Notes under the pieces: model-generated | What the model was told of the DNA's origin: nothing | The model's database searches: none | What the model saw: only the letters and a program-made list of their open reading frames with translations | Assembly (NCBI GenBank): GCA_005406025.1 | Contig: BGZK01000095.1 | Location: forward strand, 620,001-684,000 | Source of the DNA: Eumeta japonica | Taxonomy: Eukaryota; Arthropoda; Insecta; Lepidoptera; Psychidae | Length of the DNA: 64,000 bases | Direction of reading: 5' to 3' | Program-made: the position numbers and the translations under genes | In this document: piece by piece, positions 33,345-44,530 of the stretch | Position numbering within the stretch: position 1 is the first letter of the stretch | How the letters are laid out: the number at the start of each line of letters is the position of its first letter

Positions 33345-34806
33345 GATGTCCATGCGGGTGAAGCGGCGGACAAAAGCTAGTCATCTAAATATATAAAAGA
33401 TTAAACTGACTGACTGATCAGTATATCACCGTACATTCCAAACTTGAAATTTTGTAGGGAGATTCCTGTTATAATGTAGGCGAACATTAAGAAAGAATTT
33501 TAGAAATTGAACCCCTAAGGGAATGAAAATGTTAAATTCTATACACTTGTCTGCGACATGGATTAGTATGCAGCATGCAAGCCTCAACCTCTGTTAATGC
33601 ATGTTGCAGGCAAGTCTCTAATAATTATGGATTTCCGCGAATTAACACCTCACACAATAGAATTGTAAAATTCTGTTCTATGGAACTGTTCTATGTTACC
33701 CATAGAAATAGACAAAAAATACATACACTGTATTTTTTAAATTAACCCTGAAGGGGGTAAAGTAGGTAATGAAATATTATATGGAAAATCGAAACCGCTG
33801 AAACTGTCAAAATTTATATTAAATTACTAATAAAAATCATTATATGTATCTATTTTTATAAGCAATCTTAGAAGGTGTGAAATACGTTTTAAAATTTTTA
33901 TATAAATAAAAAGAAACCGTTACAGATATTGAGAACAAAACATATAGAACTTACAAAACTTGTCGAACCGTAATCCGAATCGAGGACGAAAGGAAATGAC
34001 GTCGAGAGTAAGACCGGGATTAAAATCGAGAACGGGATGGCGATTGAGATCTCCACTTTGTGATGGGAGGATATAAGAAATGAAAGAATTTATTTTTAGT
34101 CTACGCTAGCGGAGCCGCGGGTAAAAGCAAGTGAATGTGTAAAATAGTAAACTGACTGTTTGATATATCAACGCACAACCCAAACTGTTTGATCTAGAGC
34201 TTCGAAATTTTACACAGAGGTTCGTGTTATAACGTTAGGTATAACGTAGGCACTAAGAAAGGATTTTTAGGAATTTTGATCTCCACTGTTGTATGAAAAA
34301 TTCTAACTGTTCAATCTACAGACGTCAAACAACATTTTAGTTTCTCATAGAAAGTTGAAAATAATTACATACATTGTTTTTTTTCAATGTACCTTGTGGA
34401 GGGTAAAACATGGAAAATGGAAAGCACTAAAACTATGATGTCAAAATTTATATTTTATCTAAGAATTACTAATAAAAAAAAAACAATGAAACGCATCATT
34501 TTCAAGTAACCCTGATGGGGTGAAATCAAATAAAAATTTATAAAGAAAATTATACCGTTTAAGTTATTGATGTTAAAATTTGTATTTCAGCTAGTAAATG
34601 TAAATGAAAAACAATGACCAATTAATGACAATATTGACCAAGGTCAAAATTAGAATTGTGTGGGACGAAAATTAGTATCAAGAGCGTGACTGGAATCGGA
34701 ATGAGAAGCAGTTTCAAGGTCAGAATTGAAAGTGGAATAGTAATCCAGAGTAGAACAAAAATTAGAATCTGCCTAGATGAAGACCAGGGTCGGAATCGAA
34801 AGCTAG
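33345..34806 (+). mobile_element. Helitron-like units joined head to tail
   Basis: Three tails with CTAG-like ends follow each other on one strand: GCTAG at 33,376-33,380, GCAAG at 34,127-34,131 and GCTAG at 34,802-34,806. The second unit (33,381-34,131) starts TCATCTAAATATATAAAAG and the third (34,132-34,806) starts right at the second's end. Both units share inner text in the same order: AAACTGACTG, then ATATCA(C/A)CG, then AACATTAAGAAAG/GGCACTAAGAAAG, and a purine-rich GGRAYY tract near the end. There is no open frame, so these are non-autonomous. Helitrons are known to insert at the 3' ends of others; that would produce this array. Confidence 0.65.
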
Positions 34807-35525
34807 CCTATCATAAAAGTAGAGACAGTGTGTATGATGTAATTGAAAAGGAATAGCCGTTGAAAGTTCTTTCTCATAAAATTTCACAAAAATGTCTACA
34901 TACGCCTATTACCTTTATTATTTGCATATAGAGAAAAAACTATTATGTGAAAACTAATAATATATTATTATGTTTTTTTGAATAGCTGTGAGTGTTAACT
35001 GTGCATTTTATTTAACGTTTTATGTGGAGTTATCGGTCTGAAAATCCGGACATGGCCACTGGTATAACTTTATTATTTCTAAATGGCGTATGTAGGTTTC
35101 TGGAAATCCGACGTTTTCAGATATGGGTTATATAATTTAGTTTAAGTTTACTGTTATGAAAAGCTTAAATAATTTAAAGAATAATTATAATAAATTCTAG
35201 GTATAATTTAAAATAAGGTCGTGGTATAATGAACCCCTAAATTAAGGTAATAAAAAAGAACGTAACACTGACTTCTAATAATTTGTATTGTGTGGTTTCT
35301 CCTTGAAGTAACTATACTTATATCATAATTGTTCAATAAAAAATAATAGAGAAATGTATATGGCACCGTGAAAATTACGTTACACTTATTATTCGTCACT
35401 TTAAAAGTTCAGAGGGAAATAAAGCTTACTTTAAGGTATTGTCATTTGAAATTAGGACTATACAAGTTAAAATTGGCGGGCATGTCACTATATAAGGCTT
35501 TTTAGTTTATCACCCCACGCTGAAA
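34807..35525. other. AT-rich DNA, nothing seen
   Basis: No gene, repeat or motif that I can support. All frames are short. Confidence 0.4.
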
Positions 35526-35795
35526 GATATCCTCCAACAATACTTTTCAATTCAGATCGAAGGGCTTATGATCGACGATCATTGACTTTCAGCCGTACAT
35601 GCTGGCTCAGAGCGCTTGGGCGAGTCCAGACGACCGCTGTCAATGAATGATCGCAACTTCACGTGCCCTACGATGTACTGAACGAGAGGTATAATTTGTT
35701 TTAGGTTTAAAACCCAGTCAATTGGCCTTTCGTCGGAGTCGAACCCTAGTAAGAGGATGACATTTTAGCCACTCCATCACCGCATCTTGTCTAGA
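35526..35795 (-). mobile_element. tRNA-derived SINE, copy 3 (minus)
   Basis: On the minus strand GGTGATGGAGTGGCTAAAAT precedes an exact pol III B box GGTTCGACTCC (near 35,740), followed by AAGGCCAATTGACTGGG, a short form of the shared SINE body GGCCAAATTGACC. A GC-richer segment continues to about 35,530 and may be the SINE tail or a second repeat; it resembles 5440-5520 weakly. Ends are approximate. Confidence 0.5.
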
Positions 35796-35879
35796 TTTTA
35801 GTATTTATTTAACCATTTTTTGAAATACGAAATCTATCAATTCACCGGAAAGTACAAGCTAAGCATAATATATGAGAAA

Positions 35880-36040
35880 TCGAACGCGTTCCAGAGGCGA
35901 AGGTCAAATAAATTCCATTAAATCGAGCACTTACGTGGAAATGGTCGCGTGCATGATGGCAATTTATAAAATTGGAAGTGCCACACCTTCCATCGAATCC
36001 AGTCTCTGTTAATTACGTGTGGTGCTACCATGTTCATGGA
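35880..36040. promoter_or_regulatory. Candidate conserved non-coding block
   Basis: The block contains mixed-composition, non-repetitive text (CCATTAAATCGAGCACTTAC, GGTCGCGTGCATGATGGCAA, TTTATAAAATTGG). It does not match any repeat here and lacks an open frame. Composition of this kind is typical of conserved enhancers, but this is a guess without alignment. Confidence 0.2.
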
Positions 36041-36124
36041 AGTAAATTATAATAGTAATATTGTTTGTGAATATGGACGAAGAACGAAATTGTTAATATC
36101 TAGTTGAGGCGATGCAAAATTCAA

Positions 36125-36245
36125 CCTTTTTGTAGGGTTCCACACACCCTACGTTCCATATACCGGATGTAAAATCGGAACCTTTTGTAGGACTACTCGC
36201 ATGTCTATCTGTCTTCCTCTCTTCTTCTCCATCTATCACAGTATG
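36125..36245 (-). mobile_element. GGTTCCGT-end repeat fragment
   Basis: Near-inverse ends (GTAGGGTTCCACACACCCTA, AAAATCGGAACC) and a GTCTATCTGTCTTCC tract mark the 3' part of the repeat on the minus strand. The rest is not recognisable. Confidence 0.45.
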
Positions 36246-37600
36246 TTTTTTCCGTATGTACTGAACGTAAAAAAATTCAATTTCGTACTTAAACAAAACT
36301 TTGTTTAAGTATTCTCTTCATGTAGTTATGTAAATTCTCTAGTTTCTTTACCCTTAGTTACGCACTGCATGAGTTCCACGTTCTTTGTTTCAAGAACGAA
36401 AAATTTTTAACAAGTATACATTTTATGAAACATTAAAAATTTATAATGACAAAATTAGGACATTAAGAGGTTAAAAATCGATATGTGGTTCTGTTCTTCA
36501 CAAGGCTTAGAGAAATTATTTAATAATTTTCTGCTTTAAAAAGGTGGTTCATATATTTTATTATTTTTATTTTTTGCCTTATTGTGTGTGTAAAGTTTTG
36601 TAATAGATTTAGAATTACATTGATTCGATTAACGATTTAAATCATAATTCATAAAGCAATCTTCTTATTCTTTTACTTCTTTCAAATTTTCTTGTATTGT
36701 CATCCAATTCTTAACAGTGTATAAAGTTTTATATTACTAGCTCATCAATTGTAATATTCCACCCGAACAGGCAAACAAACAAACATAAAGACAAGAAAGC
36801 CAGTTAATACAGCATTGTCATTCAGTTTTTGAGTATGCTTAAAGTTTAAAATCTTTAATTTATTTTGAAGTTAATTGAAAATCGATTACAAAATTCCATT
36901 CGAAAATATAAACAAACAGACAAGAAAGCGAGTTTATAAAAAAGTGGGAAAAAATGGTGGCGAGTAAATGGAATATAACAAATAAATTGTGTAAAACTAT
37001 CTACCATGACAATACGTTCAGTAGTTTTTAATTGATGTCCGGACAACAGAAGACGTTTTTAATTATATATTTATAAATATCAAGACTTGGTGTTTCTTAC
37101 TAGTATATTGTTATTCTGTATTTTTTCTAACAGAAAATTTCTTGAGGCGACGTCGTCATTGGGGATTATCAAACAAGGCAAGGTTAAATCCTACTTTTGA
37201 GAAGTTATTTTAAAACCTTTTATCTTAGACCGATATCGGTGACTGTTCCAAGGCTTTTTCGCTTTTTATAAAAACAAGGCTTTTTAGTTTTTCTTGCTAA
37301 AAAAAAATACATTTGTTTAAGAAAAATAGCGAGAAGCATAATTTCGACAGCGAAATTAAAATAATCTGTATTTGCATGTTAGTTCACTACGTACGGGCTC
37401 GAATTTATCCAGAGGTCTCTGTCTGCACATATTCGATAAGGTCCCATAGAAAATACAAATTTTAACCTCATAAAAATTTGAAATCTTTATTAAGTAAACA
37501 CTTCGTGAAAAAGGGTATTCGCTATTTCTGAATATTTAAAGGATAAATTTTCATGGACATAACGTTTGTCCAACTTATATACATCACAGTCAAATGTATT

Positions 37601-37760
37601 CATACTAATATTATAAATGTGAAAGCGTTTCAGTCTGTTTGTCTGTTATCTTTTTACATTAAAGTTGAGGTGCTGATTTTGATGAAATTTTGCATGGAGC
37701 TAATTTGATACCAGGGAACCAAAATAGGCTACTTTACGGTTGTTTATCTGTCTGTTTGTT
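37601..37760 (+). repeat. ACTAATATTATAAAT-type lepidopteran repeat, copy 1
   Basis: CATACTAATATTATAAATGT then GTCTGTTTGTCTG, TTGATGAAATTTTGCATGGA and GGGAACCAAAATAGGCTACT: the order of blocks is that of a very common moth/butterfly repeat. Confidence 0.6.
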
Positions 37761-38950
37761 TCTATGCTTTTTCATTGTAACATATAAGTTACTGTATGTT
37801 TACCTGTCTGCCTGTTTGTCTGTACGTTTCTTTGTAACTCAATAAAGACAATTTTGAAGACATTTAGAAAATAATTAGAACTCATTGTTGTATCAAATAT
37901 ATGTCACTGTTTATTTTATTTTGTTGTAAATCTATGTATGAGTCACTAATTTATATATCTTTATAAATTTTATAATAAAAAAAAAATAATAAAATTAAAA
38001 TTAATTAATAAAAGAAAAACAATAATGAAAGATCACTAATTTTATTTATTTTCCTGCCATGCATCTTCTTTGCTTTGTAAACAATCAGATTGTAACTATA
38101 TGATTAATAACAATGGGAAAATAATAAAAAAGTCATAGTAAATGAAAACGAATGATAGGATTCTTATACTGCATGTTTTGTCAGTACTTATATTCTATTA
38201 TTATGATATTACAAATGTAATAGTGACGATGTTAGTCTCTGTAATAAATAATATAAATGTAATAGTTCTTTGTAATTAAATTATGTATTAAATAACTGGA
38301 CGAACTTAGATGAAATTTTGCTCACAGAATACTTTTAATTACGCACTTGATATTTTACCTTCCACTAATGCGTTCCTGTGCAATAATTTACAAGAAGCCT
38401 GAATCGATATCAATAAAGAGATCGATATTGGAATCGATATCGATAGCGCGATTATAAAAGAGAGGGATGGACTGGAATAAAAAACAAGACCTAATAGGAA
38501 TTAATATGAAATCAGAACTTAAATTGAAAACGGGGTCGGCGCGGTATCAATATATACACAGTATAGAATCGATCATGTATCTTTCCGCCAATATCCATAA
38601 TCTCTTTCCTTTTTAGAATAACTTTGCCAATGAAACTATAACAAAAATATACCATTAAAAAGATATTTATAAATAATATAAAATAGTATATACACAACCC
38701 TAATAAATGCTCGCTCGGCCAGATGCAAAGCGTGAGCGCGGTCGGGTTAATGGCCGCACGGCGCGCAACGGTGCGGTAGCTACACGTCAGCTGTTCTAAG
38801 GCTGACAGTAATGGCAACAGTTCTACGTTGATATTCTGAGCTACTTTACAGAAATAACATTCAGAAAAAACATAATCACATTCATAATATTAGTAGGGAT
38901 ATATAACTATGCATACATACACACAAACATATATATATATATATATAGTT

Positions 38951-39170
38951 CTATACTAATATTATAAATACGAAAGTTTGTAAGTATGGATGGATGTTTG
39001 TTGTTCTTTCACGCAAAAACTATTGAATAGATTTCGATGACACTGTACAATAATATATAGCTTATACATCAGAATAACACATAGGCTATAATTTATAAAG
39101 ATATAGTGTGAATTATCCAAAATATAACGATAAGTTTCAAGTAGGTAGGAAAAAAATCTGTCATCTGCGA
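38951..39170 (+). repeat. ACTAATATTATAAAT-type lepidopteran repeat, copy 2
   Basis: CTATACTAATATTATAAATA then CGAAAGTTTGTAAG, CACGCAAAAACTATTGAATA and ATAACACATAGGCTATAATT, a second, diverged copy of the same family as at 37,601. Confidence 0.6.
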
Positions 39171-39432
39171 GTTATTCTGGCGTGCGCCGCAAAAATCGTT
39201 GGAATTAGACGTATATAATATATAATGGAAATGTTTATCTTAAATAGTCCTACAAAAAAGCTCGCGACAGCATATATCTATCTTTTATGTGTAAGCAATT
39301 ATTGCCAAAATAGTGAACCAAAATAAAATAATAATTGATAATTTATTTTTAACGCACATTTGGTAGTAACAAATTGATCCTTATATCAAAATAAATACTT
39401 TTATCGCATCTGGTGTTTAAAGTAGACAAACT

Positions 39433-39684
39433 TTGTCTTTTACACTACATTATTTGGACAATTTGAATAGTTTTGACGATAGGCAAACGAGCGCGCGATA
39501 TTATGGTGCGGTCCGGCGGCAGGGTCAGACCATAAAGGTAGCAGGCATACATTTGAGCACGCCATGTTTTTCCCACGGCCAGCTCTATGTGGTTTGCTCA
39601 CGCGTTTCTAAATCACAAAATCTGCATGTTTATACAGACCAAAATAAATCGCTCAACATAGTTTATAGAAGTATATTGCAGTAG
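39433..39684 (+). pseudogene. Helitron Rep/helicase, C-terminal end
   Basis: The frame contains RRQGQTIKVAGIHLSTPCFS then HGQLYVVCSRVSKSQNLHVY and NKSLNIVYRSILQ, followed by a TAG. This is the last motif region of the PIF1-like helicase in Helitron proteins, where GQT(L/I)xxxGxxL and HGQLYVxxSRV are conserved. The upstream domains (Rep nuclease and helicase motifs I-V) are not visible, so the gene is truncated at its 5' side. The helicase unwound DNA for rolling-circle transposition. It stands just before a Helitron 3' end and belongs to that element. Confidence 0.85.
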
Positions 39685-40022
39685 CCATCTATAACTTTTG
39701 CATTACCATCAATCATCATATACTTCCGTACCTATCTATCCTTACAAACTATAGCGTTTGTAATACCTATAAAACATATTAGTGAGATCATCATAAAACA
39801 TACTTAGTCCCAATTTACATACACAATATAATTAATTGTTCGAACACTTATAACTGGAGAATAGCTGGACCGATTTTCATTTTTAATTTGTCGGATTTGT
39901 CTCCGTCCCGAACGGCAAAATAATAGAAAACATTGAAAAATTGACAAAAAAATAAAACGCTTTCTATCTTCATTATCACAATTTTCTATCACCACGCGGG
40001 TGAAATCGCGGGGCGCAGCTAG
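39433..40022 (+). mobile_element. Helitron, 3' end
   Basis: After the helicase stop, about 340 bp of non-coding DNA includes TTCGAACACTTATAACTGGA and TAGCTGGACCGATTTTCATT. It closes with CACGCGGGTGAAATCGCGGG then GCGCAGCTAG at 40,022, followed by T. A GC hairpin shortly before CTAG is the Helitron 3' signature. This copy ties the CTAG tails elsewhere in the window to true Helitrons. The 5' end is not seen. Confidence 0.8.
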
Positions 40023-41439
40023 TATACACATATATATCTCCTTGTTGAATTAACTGTACCAGTGATTTTCAATATATCCAATGTCGATCGTTCTTTATTG
40101 AAAAATATCTACTCTACTACATAGTTTAGGTTTATCAGATACAAATATATCGGTTGAAACTATAAAATTGCATCCATATATTCCACTGACATTGAATGTA
40201 TTCCTAGTGAAGTTTCTAAGACTCCATGTTGATCATAAAAACAGTCCAACCATTGCATCTAAAAGACTGTATATGCGTGATAGTAAAGTATATCAACATC
40301 ACGTGTTTGCGCAATAAGTTGATCAACATTTTAAACGCAAGTGTGACTGTCGGTTATCCTACTGCACTTATGATTCTTATATTTATTTTTTTTGCGATGA
40401 CCACGGTCGAGCTCGGTGACGAAATGGGGCTCTGCCGGGTGATATTTTATTGTAAAGTCCCCTTGGCTGTATTTCTCGATTATACATCATGTGTTAACGC
40501 CGCACGTAGAATTCGACAGAGCAAATGATGTTCAATTTAAACCTATAGGGTATAAAAGGTTCCGCCGGCGTGGATAGAATCCTGTTTCTTCTAATTATTA
40601 TTTAGAATTCTTGTTCTTTAATTTGCAACTGTATGTCGATCATGTCCCCGCTAGTATTTTTTAATGTTGTTTATATTGTTTTATGACTTTTTAGGCTGAT
40701 TATGTAATTAACTAACCAATAATTAGTGGTCGCCCGGTAGTCGAAATTCGACCTGAATTCATAAATTTTTTAAGTTTTTTATCGAGTAGAAAAGTTTACT
40801 GGTGCAATTTGCGAAAGTTCGGGTTGGGACTGACCGAAAATTATGATCATGATGTCATTTGATTTGTAATGTTATCTAGATTGATTGTATAAATAATACT
40901 CTAATATCAAAAAGATTAGAAATGTTTAATACAATTAAGTGGAAAAAAAGGTGGTTTGGGTTATTTGGGACGTCCTGAAACTATATAGGCAATATGTATA
41001 TTTTAATTATCGGCGAAAATAAGGCTAATTTGTCTCACGTGCGCGTCGACAGACGCATGAACAAAAGAAAATAATTTAAATCAATTAAATGTGAATATTA
41101 AGGAAAAAAAAATACGTACTACTTAGACACATGAAAAAAAAAATCCGTAAGCAAAAAGTTTTTAGCGGAATTTTTCAAGTAAATAATCTTTAGGCAATTA
41201 GTTAACTTTTACGAATAGAAAGTTTACACAAAAATCCTAATAAAATTCTTGGAGCTATTATTTAACGGGGTTTAAAAATATCCCCGTTGGAGGAATTGAA
41301 AAATTCTCATTTTCATTTCTTTATTAATAGGTTATAATCTAAGACATGAAATATTAAAAAAAACTTAAGTAACGTTAAAATATATTTTTTTCCTATTATC
41401 TGGAATATTTTGTTTTCTCATCTGTAAAAGCGACATAGC
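40023..41439. other. AT-rich DNA, no gene supported
   Basis: A 100-codon frame (40,226-40,528) begins at a non-ATG codon and is unrecognised. GC rises at 40,395-40,450 and 40,550-40,590 only. No repeat ends seen. Confidence 0.35.
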
Positions 41440-42440
41440 GATGATTTTTAACTTCCCGCTAAGAAAATTAAAAATTTTCGAAAATCGGTAAGTTATTGGT
41501 TTCAACCCATTTTTCGAAAGTCGAGTTTTTATTAGATCTTGACGTTTTGAGGTCTTAGGAAGCTATTTTAACGGTTCCCACGAGGATGACACTAAGTCTG
41601 TATGTGTATGTGTGTGTGTGCGTGCGTGCGTGTGTGTGTGTGTAAACCTCTTGTAACTTTCGAATGGTTTGGCCGATGGAAACCAACCTTTGGCAATCCA
41701 AAGAGTTTCATCAAACTTAGACTTCCTGAAAATTTGTACTGATTCGCAACTGCAGATTCCAAGAAATCTCAAAACACTACAAAAATACTTATTTTAATGT
41801 GGTTTTTTTTGGAATAAATTTTAAACAGCTTTACCAATCAAATTCAAAATCTAATCAGCTCTTAACATCAAAAAACTACGTCGGTCAACGTTTGATCGGA
41901 TAAAGTCAATTCATTCGTTCGTGAGATATCGTGAACGAAAAAAAAGAAAAAAATGTTTTAAAAAAACACCGTAATTTTTTATCCAATCATTTTTTGTTTA
42001 CAAATTAATTATAGAACTTGCAAAACAGCATCGATTGCTGTTAACCGCGTGAAAATTGGTTGACCTATTCAAAAGTAATAACAGATTGAAAGTTAAAAAA
42101 AATACATTTTCATCAATTCGTTAAATAAACATCATTATTGAATCATTTTAAAAGCATATTTTAAGTATTAAGTTATAAACCACTCGCTAATTTTTGAATA
42201 CTGAGTTTGAAAGTAGCAAATATTTTCTGGAATGCCCTATTAGGTCAATTGTTTCGTCGAATGTTTGAACTCGAAAAGTTTAAAGATAAGTCTTTGAGCA
42301 CTGAGACAATTTTTGAGGGTCAACCGATTTTTTAATTTAATTTCCGACAATTTAATCAATTTTGGAGATATACACAAACGCAGAACATGCTAACGCACCC
42401 ATCTTTTCATGAAGTCGGAGTTTAAAGCATTGTTATAGCT
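41440..42440 (+). repeat. Interspersed repeat with TG microsatellite
   Basis: AACGGTTCCCACGAGGATGA is followed by CACTAAGTCTGTATGTG, a (TG/CG) run at 41,600-41,643, and AACCTCTTGTAACTTTCGAA. After that comes a long stretch including AACTACGTCGGTCAACG and CGTTCGTGAGATATCGTGAA. This is the layout of a moth repeat I have seen but cannot name. Its left part (41,442-41,555) recurs inverted at 46,270-46,383. No open frame of note: the 69-codon minus-strand frame is the microsatellite in translation. Confidence 0.5.
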
Positions 42441-42860
42441 ATAAATTTTGTCGCAAAGAAAATATTTATGCAGCGTATAAATTTTCAAGTCTCTAATGAA
42501 ATTTCATGCGATATTTAACACAGGGTTGCCGACGCCATAGTCGAAACTAATCATAATTTATTCAAGTTTGAGAGATTCAGTACATAAAATTAATATTTTG
42601 CTCCATTATACAAGTGTAATGTGGTTTACATACTTTGGAAACTATTTAATTATCAAAGTTAATACAATAAATTTTCGGTTCAAACTTTTAAGGCTTACAA
42701 TGAATATGAGAAGCCTGAAACTTTATTAATATAATTTCAAAATACAAAGAAAATGCATGTATAATAGAATCAACAAAGCAAAAAGCAATATTCGTCTATA
42801 GAACATAAATTTTCCTTTGAGTAGTTTTATTTAATTTTAACAAATTGTTCGACTGTAAGA
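42441..42860. other. AT-rich DNA, nothing seen
   Basis: No gene or recognisable repeat. Confidence 0.4.
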
Positions 42861-43346
42861 GGCTCGCTTGTTTAAAAATTTATGGTTACGAACTTCGTTC
42901 GCTGGCTAAAAATAGAACGACAAAATAATTCGTTTATTAAAAAATATATCTGAGAATAGAATTCCGTAAACAAACCAGTAACTTCGCGCGCTGCGCACCG
43001 ATCGTCTCCGTTGATTATCTATATCTTATTTTTATATGGATTTATTTTGGCAGATGGAATTTTTGAGAGGCTATAAAACTGGTTTGTTTGTGTCAGATGT
43101 GACATGTTTACCTCTTATTTTTCTGTATAATTCCAGTCAGCAAGTCTAAAAAGTGAAGTGCGGCGCACAAGAGTTTCATTCTTGGCATGGGAGCGACAAT
43201 AAGTCAAGTGCGATATCGACAAGTGACCATCTAGTGCCGTAGCAATCTTTGTGATTCTGTATTTCTGAATAAAATTGTTATTGTTCTACGTGGTTCCTTT
43301 CATTTAATCTTAATCTGCCAACCTCCCATTGGGTCATTTCGTAACA
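42861..43346 (+). mobile_element. Possible solo LTR
   Basis: CTATAAAAC (TATAAA at 43,072-43,077), a TCAGA initiator-like site at 43,093, AATAAA at 43,268-43,273 and an end TTTCGTAACA at 43,346 occur in the order of an LTR's U3-R-U5. The TATA-initiator spacing (23 bp) is a little short. A GC patch GCGCGCTGCGCACCGATCG sits upstream at 42,988. No partner LTR, primer site or target duplication was found, and the 5' boundary is a guess. Confidence 0.3.
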
Positions 43347-43689
43347 TTATTATTCTAAATTTAAGAATACTACACCAATTTGATTTTTAATTGGCATATA
43401 ATAGATAATGTATATGTCTTTTGTGTGTTTCTGTAGCACGCATCCGATTGTGAAGAACTTTGTTATGTTGTGCACACTTCCACGAAAATTACTGGATTAG
43501 TTGCAACTACTATTAGTATTAGTACTATATTAGGTCATATATTTTCGGTGTATGAGCGCGAACGTGTGACAGAATTGAATTAGATCAAATGCAAGTAGCG
43601 ATGTTTTAGTTTGTGTATAAAATATAAGTGGATTTCAAATTTACCTAAAAATTGACAGTAATTGATGCGGATAAAACTACACGGTGCAT

Positions 43690-43985
43690 AATCGGTATCG
43701 TGAATGATTGGGATTGATAGTGGGACCGGGATCGGAACCGAGAGCGTAACTTAGATTTGAGTTTAGATTTTAAAAGAGCGCGACTTAGACTTGAGATTAG
43801 ATTGTAGAAGAACGCGAGATTAGAATTGAAAAAGAGACCAAGTTAGTTACAGACAGTGAAATTTGATTTGAAATCAAGAACAGGACCGGGATCAGGATAA
43901 CGATGGGAAAGGAAATCGCTCGATATAAAAGATGAAGGGATTCGTTCTATATCCATACTAATGCAGCCGTGGACGCAAATAAATA
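43690..43985 (+). mobile_element. Helitron-like unit with long GGRAYY tract
   Basis: A degenerate purine tract (GGTATCGTGAATGATTGGGA, GGGACCGGGATCGGAACCGA and more) runs to 43,910, then AAAAGATGAAGGGATTCGTT and an eroded tail CATACTAATGCAGCCGTGGA. The ordering AAAAGATGAAGGRATT then tail is the same as at 7640-7698. The terminal CTAG is lost. Confidence 0.5.
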
Positions 43986-44176
43986 ATAAGTAAAATCTAT
44001 GTAGTGAATAAACGAAATTTTACAATTAATGCTTCATTTGAGATGGTTACAACTTCAAACATGTGTTACGATAGCGTAGACGTTTCGATTTTGAAATTCT
44101 ATAGCGATTAAGATATGTAAAATAAATTAAAACAAACCTATTTTTCGAGTAGTAGACATTCTCAACTATATATCAA

Positions 44177-44530
44177 CTAGCTTTTGCGCTTCGCCCGCAT
44201 GGAAATACAATTAATTTCTCATTTTTTATTTCGAGTAAAGTTATTATCATCGATAGCAATCCGATCTCGTCTTCGATTTAAGGTCTGATTTCACAGTTAG
44301 CACCGATTCGGTCTTATTTTCTATTGCAATCATGCGTTTTTCTTTTTTACAATCGTGATATCGATCCCGATTTCGATATCGATTCCGGTTTATTGTGAGT
44401 TATTGCATAGATACAAATTACGAGGAGATATAAAATATAAATGCATATAATCCAAAAAATATTCTATTTGATTGCTAAATTTCATTTAAATCCGTCTAGC
44501 CGTTTATACGTGATTAAATTACAAACAATC
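44177..44530 (-). mobile_element. Helitron-like 3' end, minus strand
   Basis: The minus strand ends CATGCGGGCGAAGCGCAAAAG then CTAG at 44,180-44,177. Upstream on that strand is the AT-shifted GGRAYY-type tract (CCGGAATCGATATCGAAATC). It faces the plus-strand unit at 43,690, tail towards tail. Confidence 0.5.

Larger units (their letters stand above)
36246..39432. other. AT-rich DNA with repeat fragments, no gene
   Basis: Two copies of the lepidopteran ACTAATATTATAAAT-type repeat lie at 37,601-37,760 and 38,951-39,170. A GGRAYY tract (GATATTGGAATCGATATCGA) is at 38,400-38,540, a CpG-rich patch at 38,705-38,815, and a (TA) run at 38,928-38,947. No coding region is supported. Confidence 0.4.

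Noticed and set aside
38512..38817. 101-codon minus-strand frame
   Set aside because: The GC part (38,705-38,815) is a short CpG patch and the rest is AT-rich. The hydrophobic stretch is what T-rich DNA gives by chance.
41563..41772. 69-codon minus-strand frame with a Thr-His run
   Set aside because: The run is a translated TG/CG microsatellite within a repeat.
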